From positions 8,014-72,013 of the forward strand of contig NW_006763137.1 in the NCBI RefSeq assembly GCF_000264905.1: DNA of 64,000 bases. The letters are read 5' to 3'. Shown piece by piece: positions 21,544 through 33,909 of the stretch. The notes beneath the pieces were generated by a model, which worked only from the letters and a program-made list of their open reading frames with translations, had not been told where the DNA came from and did no database searches. The stretch is from Stereum hirsutum FP-91666 SS1. Taxonomy: Eukaryota; Basidiomycota; Agaricomycetes; Russulales; Stereaceae. Position 1 is the stretch's first letter. The number at the start of each line of letters is the position of its first letter. The position numbers and the translations under genes were made by a program.

Positions 21544-23040
21544 ATGTTCTCTTTCGTCGTACTTCTGGCTGCTGCTGCAACTTCTCTACCGAAGGCTCTC
21601 GCTCATGGAGGTGTCTTGAGTTATTCATGGGACGGAGACTGGTACTGGGGATGGCAGCCGTACGACTCGCCTACCGGTCAGACCACCATTCAGAGGTCTT
21701 GGTCGTCCTAGTACGTCCTCGATATATATATTCGTACTGTCCTGTCGAGGGGGAAGTCTAAATGAGATGTTTATTCACCACAGCAACCCGATTACGGATC
21801 CCACGGACCCCACGATCGCCTGTAACGTAAGTCTCAAATGCTTCTCTAAACCACCAGTGTAGCACTCATTATGGACGGTGATTGCAGGATGATGGTACCT
21901 CCAGTGCTCTTCAACTCACTGGAACTGTTGCTGCGGGTACTCCGATCACCGCGTACTGGAACCAAGTTTGGCCCCACCCGTACGGCCCCATGGTAAGTAT
22001 TGCTTCATATAATTAATCTCCCTCATCATTTCGTCTAATGACCTCTCCTCGCGCTTCCAGTTGACCTACCTCGCCAACTGCGGTGGTTCCACTTGCACTG
22101 GCGTCGATGCTAGCAGTCTCCAATGGGTACGCATCCTGGTACTTTATCCGATTTGACTGCCTCTAATGCTCGCCTCGACGTGATATAGTTTAAGATCGAT
22201 GAGTCCGGTCTCATTAACGGCACGGTATACGATGGTGTCTGGGGTGATGGTGTTATGATCGCTCAGAACTCTTCCTGGACCACCACTATACCGTCGACCG
22301 TTCCTAGTGGTAACTACCTCATCCGTTTCGAAACCATCGCTCTGCACTCTCTCCCCGCTGTGCGTATTATATCTAACGCCCTTTCACCGATATATCATGA
22401 GATGATACTGATGTATTCCTCGCGTAGCAATTTTACCCCGAGTGTGCTCAGATCAGTATCACCGGTGGTGGAACCCTCGAGCCTACCGCAGACGAGCTCG
22501 TCACCTTCCCTGGTGCTTACAGTGCCTCTGATCCTGGATGTATGTCCTCACCCTTCATTTCCTATGAACATCACCGACACGCAGGTCTGACGTTTTGTAC
22601 AGTGACCGTCGATATCTACAGCAACTCTGCTCAGACTGAGACGACCTACCCCATCCCCGGTCCTCCCCTCTATGGCAGCTCCGTCTCTTCATCCTCTGCC
22701 CCGGCTGCTCCGTCGTCCACCGCTTCTGTGAGTGTCTATTCTTATACACTAATATATATCACTACTCAATCATGATCCTTCGATGCTAGTCACCCGTCGG
22801 TAGCTCTTCTGCCCCAGCACCCACGTCATCTTCGACTGGCTCCGCGGGAACAGTCGCTCAGTACGCACAATGCGGTGGGCAAGGGTACACCGGTGCTACG
22901 GCTTGTGTGTCGCCTTACACTTGCCAGGCCGAGAACAGTACGTCTTTTGGCCCTTGACCCCATCCCTTGCAATCGGGTTATTATTGTTATAATTAACCGC
23001 CACTCGCTTCGTATCAGGCTACTACTCCCAATGCTTGTAA
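21544..23040 (+). CDS. AA9 lytic polysaccharide monooxygenase with C-terminal CBM1
   Basis: Nine exons: 21544-21710, 21784-21826, 21888-21992, 22061-22126, 22189-22359, 22428-22539, 22603-22727, 22790-22937 and 23018-23040; 319 aa. A secretion signal ends ...KALA, so the mature chain begins with His (HGGVLSYSW), the first copper ligand. The second brace histidine is in [16 protein letters not shown] and the axial Tyr in [10 protein letters not shown] Ser/Thr/Pro/Ala linker leads to the cellulose-binding CBM1 ([19 protein letters not shown], ending YYSQCL). The secreted copper enzyme should cleave crystalline cellulose oxidatively. Odd point: the usual RHE motif before the Tyr strand reads RFETIALHS, so a conserved second-sphere His is Phe. 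The ninth exon is only 23 nt. Confidence 0.92.
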
Positions 23041-23779
23041 AAGTTGCCGCAGGGGTAAATGCCTGCTGAAATCATGGGGTTGATCATACTGTACTCCGAA
23101 GGAGACGTTTTCGGTACAGCGTCTCAAGCTCAGGCGGGCTTCGTTATCTTTTCCTTTTATTGCCGTTGATATTGATGCTATGCGTGATCTGTGGTGACCT
23201 GCTTTTTGTATCCATTTGAGCTGAATGTGAGCCTTCGAGAATGTGTATACAGTATTCGTGTAGAAATCAGTGTTTGAAGTCGTGCTACGTTTCAGGTGTC
23301 GAGTACGTGTATTGAGTATCGAGGTCGAGGTACTCCTGTAAGCTAGGTCTTTGAGCTTTTGCCTTGTTCGATGTTGATATCCTTCGCTACGTTTCCAATG
23401 CGCTATCTACTCAGAGTAAGGAGACGGAAAGTGTCAATTCGGCGTGAGAGGTCGGATCGTCAGCTTTGCAGACACGTCGTCAAGTTCGAAAAATTTTCAG
23501 TCACCACGCAAATCTAACCTAGCTATTTGGATGGCAGGAGTCTCTCTCGAGTGTTTAAAGTATCATTCACTTTGATTCGAGTACTTATATCCGGATTACC
23601 CTATGTTAGCTCTAGGCTTGGTCGCCGTCATAGTATACCTTAGGGACTCCTCGTTTCTCTTCCTTGCGTACCACCGTTCTCTTGTTATTTAAAGCTTGGC
23701 TTATAATACCACGATACCTGCGTTTTCGCCCGATGTTTTGGAAGCCTAGTATATAGCTTCTATACTACCGGGTACATGT

Positions 23780-23895
23780 AGGACAGTTTCCCTCCTTCCT
23801 TACCTCCTCCAACGTCTGCTGGAGTCGGTTTCCTATTGCTCCTCTCGCAAGTGCTCTCGCTTATGGAGGTGTCTTGGGTTGCTCTTGGGAGAGGG
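23780..23895 (+). pseudogene. Decayed fragment of an AA9 gene
   Basis: At 23843-23892 the sequence repeats the signal-peptide/mature-start region of the gene 2.3 kb upstream. There, GCTCTCGCTCATGGAGGTGT corresponds here to GCTCTCGCTTATGGAGGTGT, continuing CTTGGGTTGCTCTTGGGAG. The initiating ATG is absent, the catalytic His codon CAT has become TAT, and the reading frame is not maintained upstream. No other AA9 exon follows within the next kilobase. It is a relic of a partial duplication. Confidence 0.6.
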
Positions 23896-24380
23896 CAATG
23901 ATAATCGTTTCGTCCTTTTTTCCCGTTCAGATCTGACGACTGTGTCCGTTTATCGGACACCTGTGCGACTGGTTTGAAGAAGAGAAATTCTCGTGTGCCT
24001 GCTCCGAGATGATCACTGTTTCAGCGCTGTTTCAGTCGTTTTTTGTCATTCGCGATACCTGTTTAACCATCTATTGTGCCACACTGTCCTTGTACCCGAT
24101 GTGCTTTGTCTCGATCATATATAAATCCTACGGCACACTGAGGCGCGCAAGTACCCGACTAACCCGACTCCACCGTGCTGTAGTGTAATCCTCCCGAGCT
24201 GAACATTAGAAATCCAGCAGCTCTCGTTTATTTCAACGGAGTGAGTGGCTTGCCATCGCACACCATCGCTAACAAAAACTGATCGTATAAGTAAGTTTCA
24301 TATATGCACCGTCGTTGCGAGCAGGTCTCAGCAGGACATCGATGTTGTGTTAGCCTGAGTCCACCCTCTCTCTATCTCAG

Positions 24381-24663
24381 TCTTCCAGCGTGGACGTGAC
24401 TCTCGAATTCTTTGAATATGGCCTCACAGGAATCACCTGTCGTACATCTCTGCCTCGAACGACCAAAAATACGCATCGATTATGGGACATTGAAGGGATC
24501 GATCCTCTGAGTGAATGGAAGCTGTGGGTCAGTGCACAGGAGTTGGCATGGGGAATTGCTATGGAGACTCTCGGCCAGCTTAAGAGAGGCATTCAGAGCG
24601 ATTCGCAAACCCAGAAGTCTGACACGGACGGGGAGATATCTGGTCTTTGGATCCTATTCTGAG
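24381..24663 (+). other. Orphan exon-like open frame
   Basis: After a good acceptor (ctctatctcag at 24380) a 94-codon frame reads plausibly as protein: VTLEFFEYGLTGITCRTSL, then LWDIEGIDPLSEWKLWVSAQ, then ELAWGIAMETLGQLKRGIQ. It ends at 24661-24663. I found no first exon with certainty and no family. It may be a partial gene or remnant. Confidence 0.3.
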
Positions 24664-25032
24664 CATCTTACGTCGGGTGTCGTATGTAGTAAAGGGAAAA
24701 CGACAGGCCCTTGCGTATTCATTTGATCATGGCGAAGATATGTATTTCAGTCATCGGACGAGGGCCCAAACTGGGTCCTGGCATGGGCGATCCTTCGAGT
24801 CCTGTGCCAGGGTCGGTGAGTTTCGTAACGGATGTAGTGGAGGTCATAGCGTGAATACGTGAGGGTAATCTTCCGAACCGATTGGTGTCTTCTTTCAGTC
24901 ATCTTTTCCTCTTCAGGACTCCTATCTCGCCCACTCCCCTCGAGCCAAGCGCCCTGGATGTCAGGTTGGCAAGAGTACGAGAAAACTGTCGTATCGTGAG
25001 TTGCTGAATCAATTAGGGATAGAATTGTGAAA

Positions 25033-25045
25033 GGGGGGGGGGGGG
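25033..25045. repeat. Poly-G run of 13
   Basis: Thirteen consecutive G on the plus strand, close to the limit of reliable sequencing. Confidence 0.8.
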
Positions 25046-25387
25046 TCTCGGCGGAGGTGAACTATACATGACGGATCTGTGTTGTCCATATAGTTTTGGA
25101 CGAAAGCTTATGATGACGACCAAGGAGGGGGAAATATGATCGGGAGGGGCAGTATAATGATGGGAGTGGAGATTTCGGCGACGCACTTTGACATGTCTCA
25201 GTTCGACCTCTGTGAGCATGTGTCCGCGTTGCCGACCCGGACAACGACTGTGTCTCCCTTTCATGACAGTGGCCCATTGTTCCCTGGACACAGCGACGCC
25301 TATAAGTACTCAGACCAATAGCGAGAAAAAATGAATGCTGCACGTCTTCTCTCTGCACTGAGACTCACCTAAGTCTGTCTTTCCAAG

Positions 25388-26514
25388 ATGATCGCCTTCT
25401 CGAAGGAAGAATTCTTCGGAAAAGCACCGTTTGAACGGCCAGAGCCACAAACAGACAATTCAAACGATTCCGCGCGTACGTCGTATTACCTTTCTCATTC
25501 TTCGGCCACAATCATCTGTGGTGAGCTGACTTCGGATCCCCACTTTATTCAGCGACGACCATTCCGCCCGACAAGGGAGCTATTGCAGATGCGAGTTCAG
25601 TCCCGGAACATCCCCTCTCACTCGGCCTGACAATAAACGAAGACGGCACCTTCGGTCTCGTCGTAGAGCCCAACGTACCCTCTTCCAACTACCGAGCTTT
25701 CGAAAACCCAGACGAGAAGCTCTATAGCAAACGTCCCCACTACTTCGTCCGCACCGCCCCCTCTCCACAAAGCTACCCAGTCCACAAGCGACACTATCTA
25801 TGGAACACGTACCACGAAAAGTTCCAACACAACCCGATGGGATGGAAATTGCTTTCGGGACGGAAGAAAGGTGGTATAGATATGCCGGTCGCTGTTATTC
25901 GACTGGACTGGGTCCTTGCGGGCAGAAGAGAGATCTCTCCAAACAGGCGTGAGATAAGTGCGCTTGATTTATTAGAGGGACTGCCGGGTACTCCGGCTTC
26001 GGATACCAGTTTCGGGATAGCAGACGAGCAGAAAAGACAGTCATTGCTATCTATGACCGAGGGAGAATGCAACGTCAACGGTCTCCTAGACGTTGAGCCG
26101 GGCATCGACGTGCTTCCGTCTCTTCACTTGGCTCTGAGTGCGCTGAGGCGGATGTATCTCCCGGGGGAAGACGACACGTCCTACAGCCCTGGGATCAATT
26201 TCGACCTGTACGCGGGGGAGAAACATCCTGGTGGTCGTGCACTGCTCCAGCTCGAAACGGTTCGTTGGAGCGACCATATCGTCGAAGCGTTGAATGTGTT
26301 CGCGAAGGTAGCACAGAAACTCTTTCCGGATAAGATGGCGAAGGGACGTTGTACGGTCTGGAATTGGGGCGACGTGTGGTGGGAGTATAAAGATTGGAGG
26401 GATCGGTGGCCGCACAAGAACGAGCGGAAGGGGGAAAAGGCGGTTGTGGAATTTATGACGAGGATGAAAAGTCATGAGGTAGGTGAGCAATCGAGGTGGT
26501 TGTTTTTACAGTAA
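25388..26514 (+). CDS. Hypothetical protein, 349 aa
   Basis: Exon 1 is 25388-25475 and exon 2 is 25553-26514, with a 77-nt intron (gtacgt...tttattcag) that keeps frame (codon split C|CG). The protein starts MIAFSKEEFFGKAPFERPE. It is soluble-looking, with no signal peptide or membrane helix, and rich in Trp in the C-terminal third (WNWGDVWWEYKDWRDRWPHK). Other recognisable stretches are PSLHLALSALRRMYLPGEDD and VAQKLFPDKMAKGRCTVWNW. I do not recognise a family, and I see no nucleotide-binding or metal-binding motif. Coding quality is good throughout, so the gene itself is well supported. Confidence 0.7.
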
Positions 26515-27490
26515 GGAGAAGTGTCGTTGGTGTATGTGTTGCTTGTACGTTGTTACTGTTTCGGCTCGATATACCGTCCAAGGAGCATAGTGGATAAACT
26601 CCAAATGCAATAGAGAACTGCAGAAAGGACTCAAAGAGCTCAGACTGACGTTCCGAGGAGGGGAAAAGCTCGTAACTATCGGTCGTTTCTTAGGCCAGAA
26701 GTGCGTCGCGGGACGAAGATACATAAGGGTGAAAAAGCGCGCGAAGAACCGAGATGCGATGGCCAATCAAAATACAGCCTGATGATCAGATCACGGTAGG
26801 AGAGGCTATCAAGCAGATGGGTCGAATGCGATCGCAGGATAGACGGACCAACATCTGAGAGGGCGTCTACATAGTCGGATATGTCGGCCACGTATACATA
26901 TGTGTACGGTCCAGCGAGCTCGAGAAACGATTGATGATAGGAAAGACCGAAAAGATGAGGACGACTGGTTTGGAACTGCTGTGCCCAAGGAGGTGTGTTT
27001 ACTACACGCGAGTTTACTGCGGTATGAAGTGAAGAAAAGGAGAAAGGCGACGACGCCAGCAGCATGGAAAAGGCGCAGTCGAGCCCAAGAAAACAATCTA
27101 GCGCCGATCGAGCCTCGTTGTGTGAGCAAAGCGCTCAAAGCGATGAGAGACGGGGAGAACAATCCGTAGAGAACGTCGAGGGGAGTTTTCTGCCTGGGTC
27201 AAAGCGAAGGATAGTTGGTGGAGGAGGAAGAGATGCTTGGCCAGCTTCGCTCCCGAAAACGAGCCAAATTATCGGGATCAGATCACGAGGCGAGCCAAAA
27301 ATAGGACAAGCGCAGTGGGTGGTGACGTCATCAATTGCTACATCCTCTCTATCGCATTTTCGCACCGCCAACTTGGAGAGAGCAGAGCGCGCAGCCGCCT
27401 GCTGCAAATGCAATCTCTCCTTTGACAGCTCTTTCTCTTCCTCAACCTCATCCTCCTCTTTGACCTCGCCGCTCTCGCCGTCCCGGAACG

Positions 27491-30400
27491 ATGGCCTTCC
27501 TGAAACGATCCTCACCTTCGTCGCCATACACGCCTCTCCCGACTACCACCTCACCAACGCTGCCCAACTCGCCAGCTCCCCGCCGCTTCCCGCTCGTGCC
27601 CAGCCTCCGACGATACTCAAAACGACACGGGCTGTCCATACTCGTCTTTCTCGCTCTCTCAGCCTTTGCATATCTCTCCTTCTCCACTTCAACGTCCTAT
27701 ACCACATCCACACCACAACCAACACTCACTTCTGTACCTACACATGACGATGAATCATCGACAGGCGTCCCGCTGCCTGACATACCATTACCGGATTTCG
27801 ACGACAACAGGCCGTCAGAAGACTCGAATCTCGATAGCTTGCCTCCTCTCATCTCGGATATCGAAAGCGATTCGGATACGCCACCATTACCGCTCCCGGT
27901 AGAGAACACGAGCGAACCGCCACTTCCTCTCCCCGTCGAGAATCCTCCCTCCTCCTCTGATCCCTCCTCCGAACCACCACCCTCATCAGATCCCGATGCA
28001 TCCCCTCCCTCCGACTCGGATCCTCCACCTCCTCCGCCCCCGGAACCCGTACCCGAACAAGCACCCGAGCCCGACCCATTACACACCGACCCCGACGTGC
28101 GACAGATCCAGGAATGGATCATGGCGCATCCAGAGGCGAAGCTGCCGCCGACGTACCAGGCGTATAGGTTGAGAGAGGCGAAGATGGTACCTGGGAAGGA
28201 GGACGTGGGAGAGCAGGGGGTTTCTGTCAGGGAGAAGTTCTTCTTTCCGGAGAGGAGAGTCTGGGGTGCGTACCCTTTCCTTTTCTTCTTCATCGTTTGT
28301 CTTGGTTTGTTCTTGTCTCCTTCATATTCTTCGTCAAGACTCTCTTGAGATTGTCTTGTTGCTGTGGGCTCCTGGAGTTTCATCTTGACGCCACATCTGT
28401 CCGAGTGCGGCGTACCATCGTTTCCTCCCACTCCACTCTTCTTGTCTGTGGTGTGAGACGACCATATACTCACACCCACGTCGCTTCTCGCAACGTCGGC
28501 TGTTTTCTTTTCTTGTCGTCCCGTGCAGTGGTCGCTCTAGCCTCGACCCAGTCAGAGTTCTATATCCAGTCTCGACGCCACCCATATGCGCTTTCATAAA
28601 CCTGTCAACCCATCCTATTCTCGTCCTCGACGTGGCCTCCAGTCGTCCCGATACTCACGGGACCTCATATCCCGTTCTGCGCCCGTTCTGGAATCTCACA
28701 AGGCCATTGCGTCTCGACTTTGCCAGCTCACTTTCAAGTCAGTCAGTAGAGTGGACTATGGCGTCTTGTGTTGTCCTTGAACTCGTGCAGTTCCATCTCG
28801 AATGGAGGGATGACTTTGATGGCGGGTGTTCTGCGGTCAGGACCGTGGTTCTGCTGCCTCCATACCTCACGCCGCTTTAGATGTCGTTCTCACTGCTTCC
28901 ATGCACCGTCGTACTGGGATATCTCCCCTTTAGCGATGACACACTCTCTGCTCATGCTGCTATAGCAGCACTTCGTGCTCGATCACCACGATGCTGGTGC
29001 TCTTTCGTACAGTAGCATCTTCCAGTCTCTCGGCTCTGCCATTCGAGCGTCCGCATGCCCGAAGTATGACCAGATCCCAAAAACGCCGGGTATACTCAAA
29101 GTTGGTGCTATGTAGATGAAATCTTTCTTCGCTTTGATGTCTGCCCATTCTAGCTTTTTGATGGAGATCCGCTCGTCCTCGTTACTTGCATCTCATGATA
29201 TCCGAAGAGTGCGAGTCCGACAGCGCATATATTGGACAATTATTCCAAGTCGGACGCATATATGCGCTGGACTAGGACGTGCAGAGTCACCGGTCCTCTC
29301 GTTGCATGTCTCTTTTTCGGTGTGGCGTGGCGTGGTGTGCTCATCTTTTTTTTGTGAGTGAGGCCCATCACATCCGGACAGTGCGAAGGCGCATATGTCG
29401 AACTGGATTCGAAGTTGTGCGCATATATGCGCTTGTTGGTGATGGGATAGAGTCCTGAATGAGATGTCATTCTCGTTGTATACCTCGTTCTAGGTGTGGC
29501 GTGACGTGGCGTGGGCGCTTTTTTTCGAAAGGACCACCATTGTTTCGATGAGGAGAGAAGTGTTTGGCTCCAGCGCTACTCACCCAGAGAGCGCGATGGC
29601 GCATATATGGACGTGTCAGTGACGTGTAGAGTCCCTGATGAGATGCCCTTCTCTCTCGTTGCATGTCTCATTTCGGCCGGTGTGGAGTGGCGTGGCGTTG
29701 CGTGGTCACCTTTCTTTTCGAAGAGAACATCGTTTAACTCAATGATGAGAAGTATCTGATCCAGCATTGCTCACTTTATGATTCAAAGCGTTTGCTTGTG
29801 GGACGTTACGAGCCTCCATGCAGTAGCAGCATACGTGCCTATCCTGTCACTATCGCGTCGGGCTAAATTTCAAGTTAGCATATATCGAGAGCACAGAGCC
29901 GTCACCGATAGTTGATTCGTCAGTCCATCAGAATTAGGATGGCGTGTGGCCGTTTGTTGCCGTCTATAAGTGTCAGAATGAAAGTGATTCAGTGATTCGT
30001 GCGTTATCGGGAACTGGAGGCGCATATATGCGTTTTTCTTCTTCTTCTTTTTTTTTTCCTGTGAGGTGTTCGAGTGCGCGATTTCATTTCGCTCTTGCTT
30101 TCAGTTGGCAATATTTTCTCAGTTTTCGGCCCTTGCGGATATAATTCATTCCTTTTTTCCTTTTCGTATGCGAATAATTGTTAGGTCGCTCACTCATACT
30201 GACTTACATATATCTATCCATTCAGGTCTCGGTTGGGGAAATGCCGTCCAAGAGCTTCTCCTGAACGCCCTTCTAGCATGGAAAAGCGGCCGAACGTACG
30301 TCTTCCTTTTCTCCTTTTCCCTACCGCGACACACGCACTCATTTTCTCCACGCCACAGCTTCGTCTGGGACGATTACCTTTGGCACTACAAAGACACCCT

Positions 30401-32144
30401 CCACTTCTCACTCTACAACAACAAACTGATCCCCTCCCGCGTCCCCCTCTCCGCCCTCATCTCCGGCTCCATCCTCGGCGAGATCTACCCCGGTCAACGC
30501 CCGCTCTTCCCCCGCTTCAAATCCGTACCCCGATCGTATTTCGAGAGTCAGCGCGTCTGTGGCGGAAGGGTGCATAGGATCAATAATGAGGAGATTACGG
30601 AGGCGGTGTATAAGGAGGGAGGCATCAAGGATGTTAGTGCGGGAAGGTTTTTGGAGGGGTGGGCGGAGAGGTTGAGGGGGGTTGAGGAGGAGTGTGTGAG
30701 TAATGGAGGGAGCGCGGGGCAGATATTTGATTTTTGGTGCGCTTTTCACTCTCCGGCTATTGGCGCACGTGATTCTGATTCCTAGGCTCGTTCCAGGATC
30801 TGGGGCGGAAGGAATATCTACGATTTGTGGCCTATTTTGCACAAGTCACCGGTCCTGACCGGGTTCGGATCCTCGCCACTCGTTCTCCTCGCCTTCGAAG
30901 CAAACAAACATCTCCTCGACCTCCCCCCATCACCCTTCATCGCCCCCTTCCTCCCCAAACTCCAAGTCCCCGCCCCACCACCTACACAACCCCACGACCC
31001 GTCCTCCCTCTCCTCCTCCAACCCCTCCTCCGACCTCTCCCTATCTCTATCAACCCCACATCCCCCAATCTCCTACATCCCCAACGCCTTCCCCTCCTCT
31101 TACCTCGCCTCCGCCCGCCTCTCCGAATACACCCCCATACCCGGCTTACTCGTCCTACACATCCGCCGCGGCGACTTTGAGGAACATTGTAGGAACCTCG
31201 CGGGGTGGGGCGTGCTCTGGCAGGGATTCAATATGATGGTGCAGGAGGGGATGAGGGATGGATTGGGCGTGTTGTGGAGTGAGAGTGGTGCGGAGGGGAT
31301 GGAGGGGAATAGTATGGTTGGGTTGGATCATGGGGCTGTGCAGGAGGAGGAGGAGGCGGCGGCGAGGATTAAGGCTGAGTCTGAGTTATCTCCTTCCGCA
31401 GATGTCAACGAGGAGGACGATATGGAGGAAACTGTAAGAAACGGGAATGCAGCTCGTGCAGGCGGGCCTTTCCAATCGCCCAAAGGCCGCCCAGGCTCGA
31501 ATCAAGTCCCCTCCTCATCAACCGGCAAGACCCGATCCTACACAGGCCCCATGCTCGGTTCCCCTCCTCCCCTCCTCTCCCATCCCGACCGCGAAGCGAA
31601 CTACCTCTCTCGGTGTTATCCCTCCATCTCAGGAATCGTGCAACGCGTAAGGGAGGTAAGATGGGAGTATCCGAGGTTGAGGAGGGTTTATGTGATGACG
31701 AATGGGCCGGGGGAGTGGGTGGGGGAGTTGAAGAAGGAGTTGATGAGGGATTCGGAGGGGCATGAGGGGGTGTTTGGGGAGATGGATAGGGAGGAGAGGA
31801 GGAGGCTGAGGGAGAAGGAGGGGAAGAGTCGGGATGGAGATGAGGAAGAGGAGGAGGAGGAGGAGAGGGAGAGGGAGAGTGTGGGGCCGTGGGAGGCGGT
31901 GTTTAGTAGTCGGGATTTGGTCCTGGATTGGGAGCAGAAATATGTCGCGCAGAGTGAGTCTTCCCTTCCTTCCTCCACCTCTTTTTCTATCCGTCGTACT
32001 GACGTCCCATCTATAGGCGTAGACATGGCCATCGGCGCCCGCGCAGACGTTCTGATAGGGAACGGATGGTCCTCGCTCACCGCACATATAGTGATGCTGC
32101 GAATGGGACACGATGTGGAGAATGAGAGGAATCGGTTCTGGTAA
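27491..32144 (+). CDS. O-fucosyltransferase-like type II membrane glycosyltransferase
   Basis: Five exons: 27491-28265, 30226-30295, 30359-30736, 30797-31953 and 32017-32144; 835 aa. The N-terminus is cytosolic and basic. One signal anchor follows near residues 45-65 (GLSILVFLALSAFAYLSF), then a long Pro/Ser/Asp/Glu-rich lumenal stem. The catalytic part begins GLGWGNAVQELLLNALLAWK (donor-site GxGxGN-like loop). It has FVWDDYLWH and the key LLVLHIRRGDFEEHCRNLAGW, and ends with DMAIGARADVLIGNGWSSLT. That arrangement is typical of fungal O-FucT-like proteins of the Golgi/ER. GDP-fucose as donor is inferred from the family. Two low-complexity acidic inserts interrupt the C-terminal half (about 31340-31440 and 31740-31900). 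Intron 1 is 1,960 nt, far longer than any other here. Confidence 0.8.
29206..29745. repeat. Three degenerate tandem units inside intron 1 of the glycosyltransferase gene
   Basis: Units at about 29206-29365, 29366-29545 and 29585-29745 share the same order of blocks: a GCGCATATATGCGC-type palindrome, an AGAGTC..TGATGAGATG..CTCGTTG stretch, a GTGTGGCGTGGCGTGG motif, and a T-rich TTTCTTTTCGAA-like end. A further isolated GCGCATATATGCG lies near 30022. The units are diverged and no terminal repeats or coding sequence were found. Confidence 0.6.
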
Positions 32145-32914
32145 CGCTTTTCTCGGGTATCATTTATCATACTCGTCCGCTTTCTACACCGGATATATGA
32201 CGAGGGTTGAGGTGGACCGGTGGATTGACGACGACGCACACGCATGCATGCATTCTTTTTCTTGGTCATACTGATCGTCATGTTCATTGGTTTTGCTTCG
32301 GACTACTTTAAATCCTAATTGCATGGGTCTCGGATTTTATTCACGATTCACGGATTACGTGGACTTTAATCGCTCGTTTTCATTCGTTTCGTTCTTTCAT
32401 TTTATTGGATTCTGTTTCTGCCTCTTTCTATCGCTGGGGCGATCTCACCGCCACCGTGAACTGAGGTCAGCGCAGACGGTCGACGGGTGGCGGTGGCGCT
32501 TATGGCGTGGGTACTTCTCACTTTGGGTTCACTCATCCTCACCTTGGGTTCACTCACCCTCACAGGCCTAAGGCTACAACCTACACGCGAATTCCAGGAG
32601 AGACGACTGGAGAATCTGCAGCTCTCCTAACGACTCGCGCTCACGACTACACCGCGTCCACCTGGCAGTCAAAACAAACACAATCTGGCGACCGATGAAA
32701 CTATATTGCTTTTCTATCAAAGCGCAACAGGAGATACGATACGTGAGACCTTCATCGCTTCAGAGACTCCATTACCAGCCTGCCTTCATAACGTAGGACA
32801 CGGAATCATGAAAACATATACAAGACAAGACATACACCCTTCGAATGCCACAGATTTTCTCTCCCCAGCCACGATGACGCCTTGTGTGTCTTTCCCTAAC
32901 GATCAGGAGCGCAT

Positions 32915-33345
32915 CTAGGCTGGTTTCTTCGGGTGTTGGTCTTTTCGCTTTGGTTTGACGAGCTTTCTTGGAGAATGCGGACTCGGAGGTGCCTTGCCTT
33001 TCATCGTGTTTTGGTCATTGTTTGGACCGCTGGGATCTCCTGTTGAAGAGGCGGAGAACATGCTAGCAGGGACCGATCGTACTGACCCTTCGAAGAATTT
33101 GCTCTTGACAAGCTTAAGGTTCTCGTGGAGGAAGAAGGGTTAATAAGAGGGACGATATACGGGAAGAGAACATGATCACGATGCTCACTTCGCGGGCTCT
33201 TTAGGCTTCCTTGGCTCCTCAGCATTCGCTGTCCCAACGCCCTTTGTCGTCGCCGTCACCGTCGACGGCGGAGAGGGAGGCGGTAGATAACAGAAGGGGC
33301 GTCACGGTCCCAGTGATGGTTTGCCTTTCATAATAACGTCGTGCT
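32915..33345 (-). pseudogene. C-terminal coding remnants, basic Pro/Lys-rich
   Basis: On the minus strand one frame reads LKLVKSKFFEGSVRSVPASM, continues APPSPHSPRKLVKPKRKDQH and stops at 32915. Just upstream another frame reads PPSPPSTVTATTKGVGTANA and EEPRKPKEPAK before a stop. They look like two related C-terminal tails, but I could not join them with in-phase splice sites, and no upstream body is recognisable. Confidence 0.25.
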
Positions 33346-33909
33346 TATAATGAGAACCCTGTCAACGAGGAAACCTCAGGAAGATGGGACACTTCCTCGT
33401 TAGCGTTCATGTGTAGTCATAGTGTGAAACAACAACTCGAGGAGCCAGAGTAAGTATCGCTGCAAGGATTCGCTATGTTTTCGCAGTTCTTCTGCCACGT
33501 GTATAGGGCGCTTACTTACGCGTCGCTACACTGGGGGCCACAGTGCATGGGCCTTCGAGGGGATGTGGTGTTCAAATTGTGGATCATAAATATACATGGT
33601 CATGAGGAACGCGTAGAAAGGAGTAGTGATACAATGGCGGCGCATGAAAGTCCGAATGGTCAAAGGAATACAAAATAATTACATGAATTCGAAAGATTGG
33701 TGGGGGCGTCTCGTGTCCATGAAGATCTATGTCAAAGCCAACGCACACCGAGCGTCAGTATGCGAGAGCGTGAGGACGTTCTTCGCAGACGGTACTCACT
33801 TTCACTGTATCAGGAAGCCCCCCAACACTCACTCGTTCCTGAAAGTACCCTCATCGACGCCCCAACGCAGCCTGTCGTCGACTCGGACATAATCATCTCA
33901 CAAGTCCGG

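Noticed and set aside
27135..28479. Minus-strand Ser/Gly-rich frames opposite the glycosyltransferase stem
   Set aside because: Antisense shadow of the Pro/Ser/Asp-rich coding region.
31629..32287. Minus-strand Ser/Leu/Pro frames opposite the last glycosyltransferase exons
   Set aside because: Antisense shadow of the Glu-rich insert.
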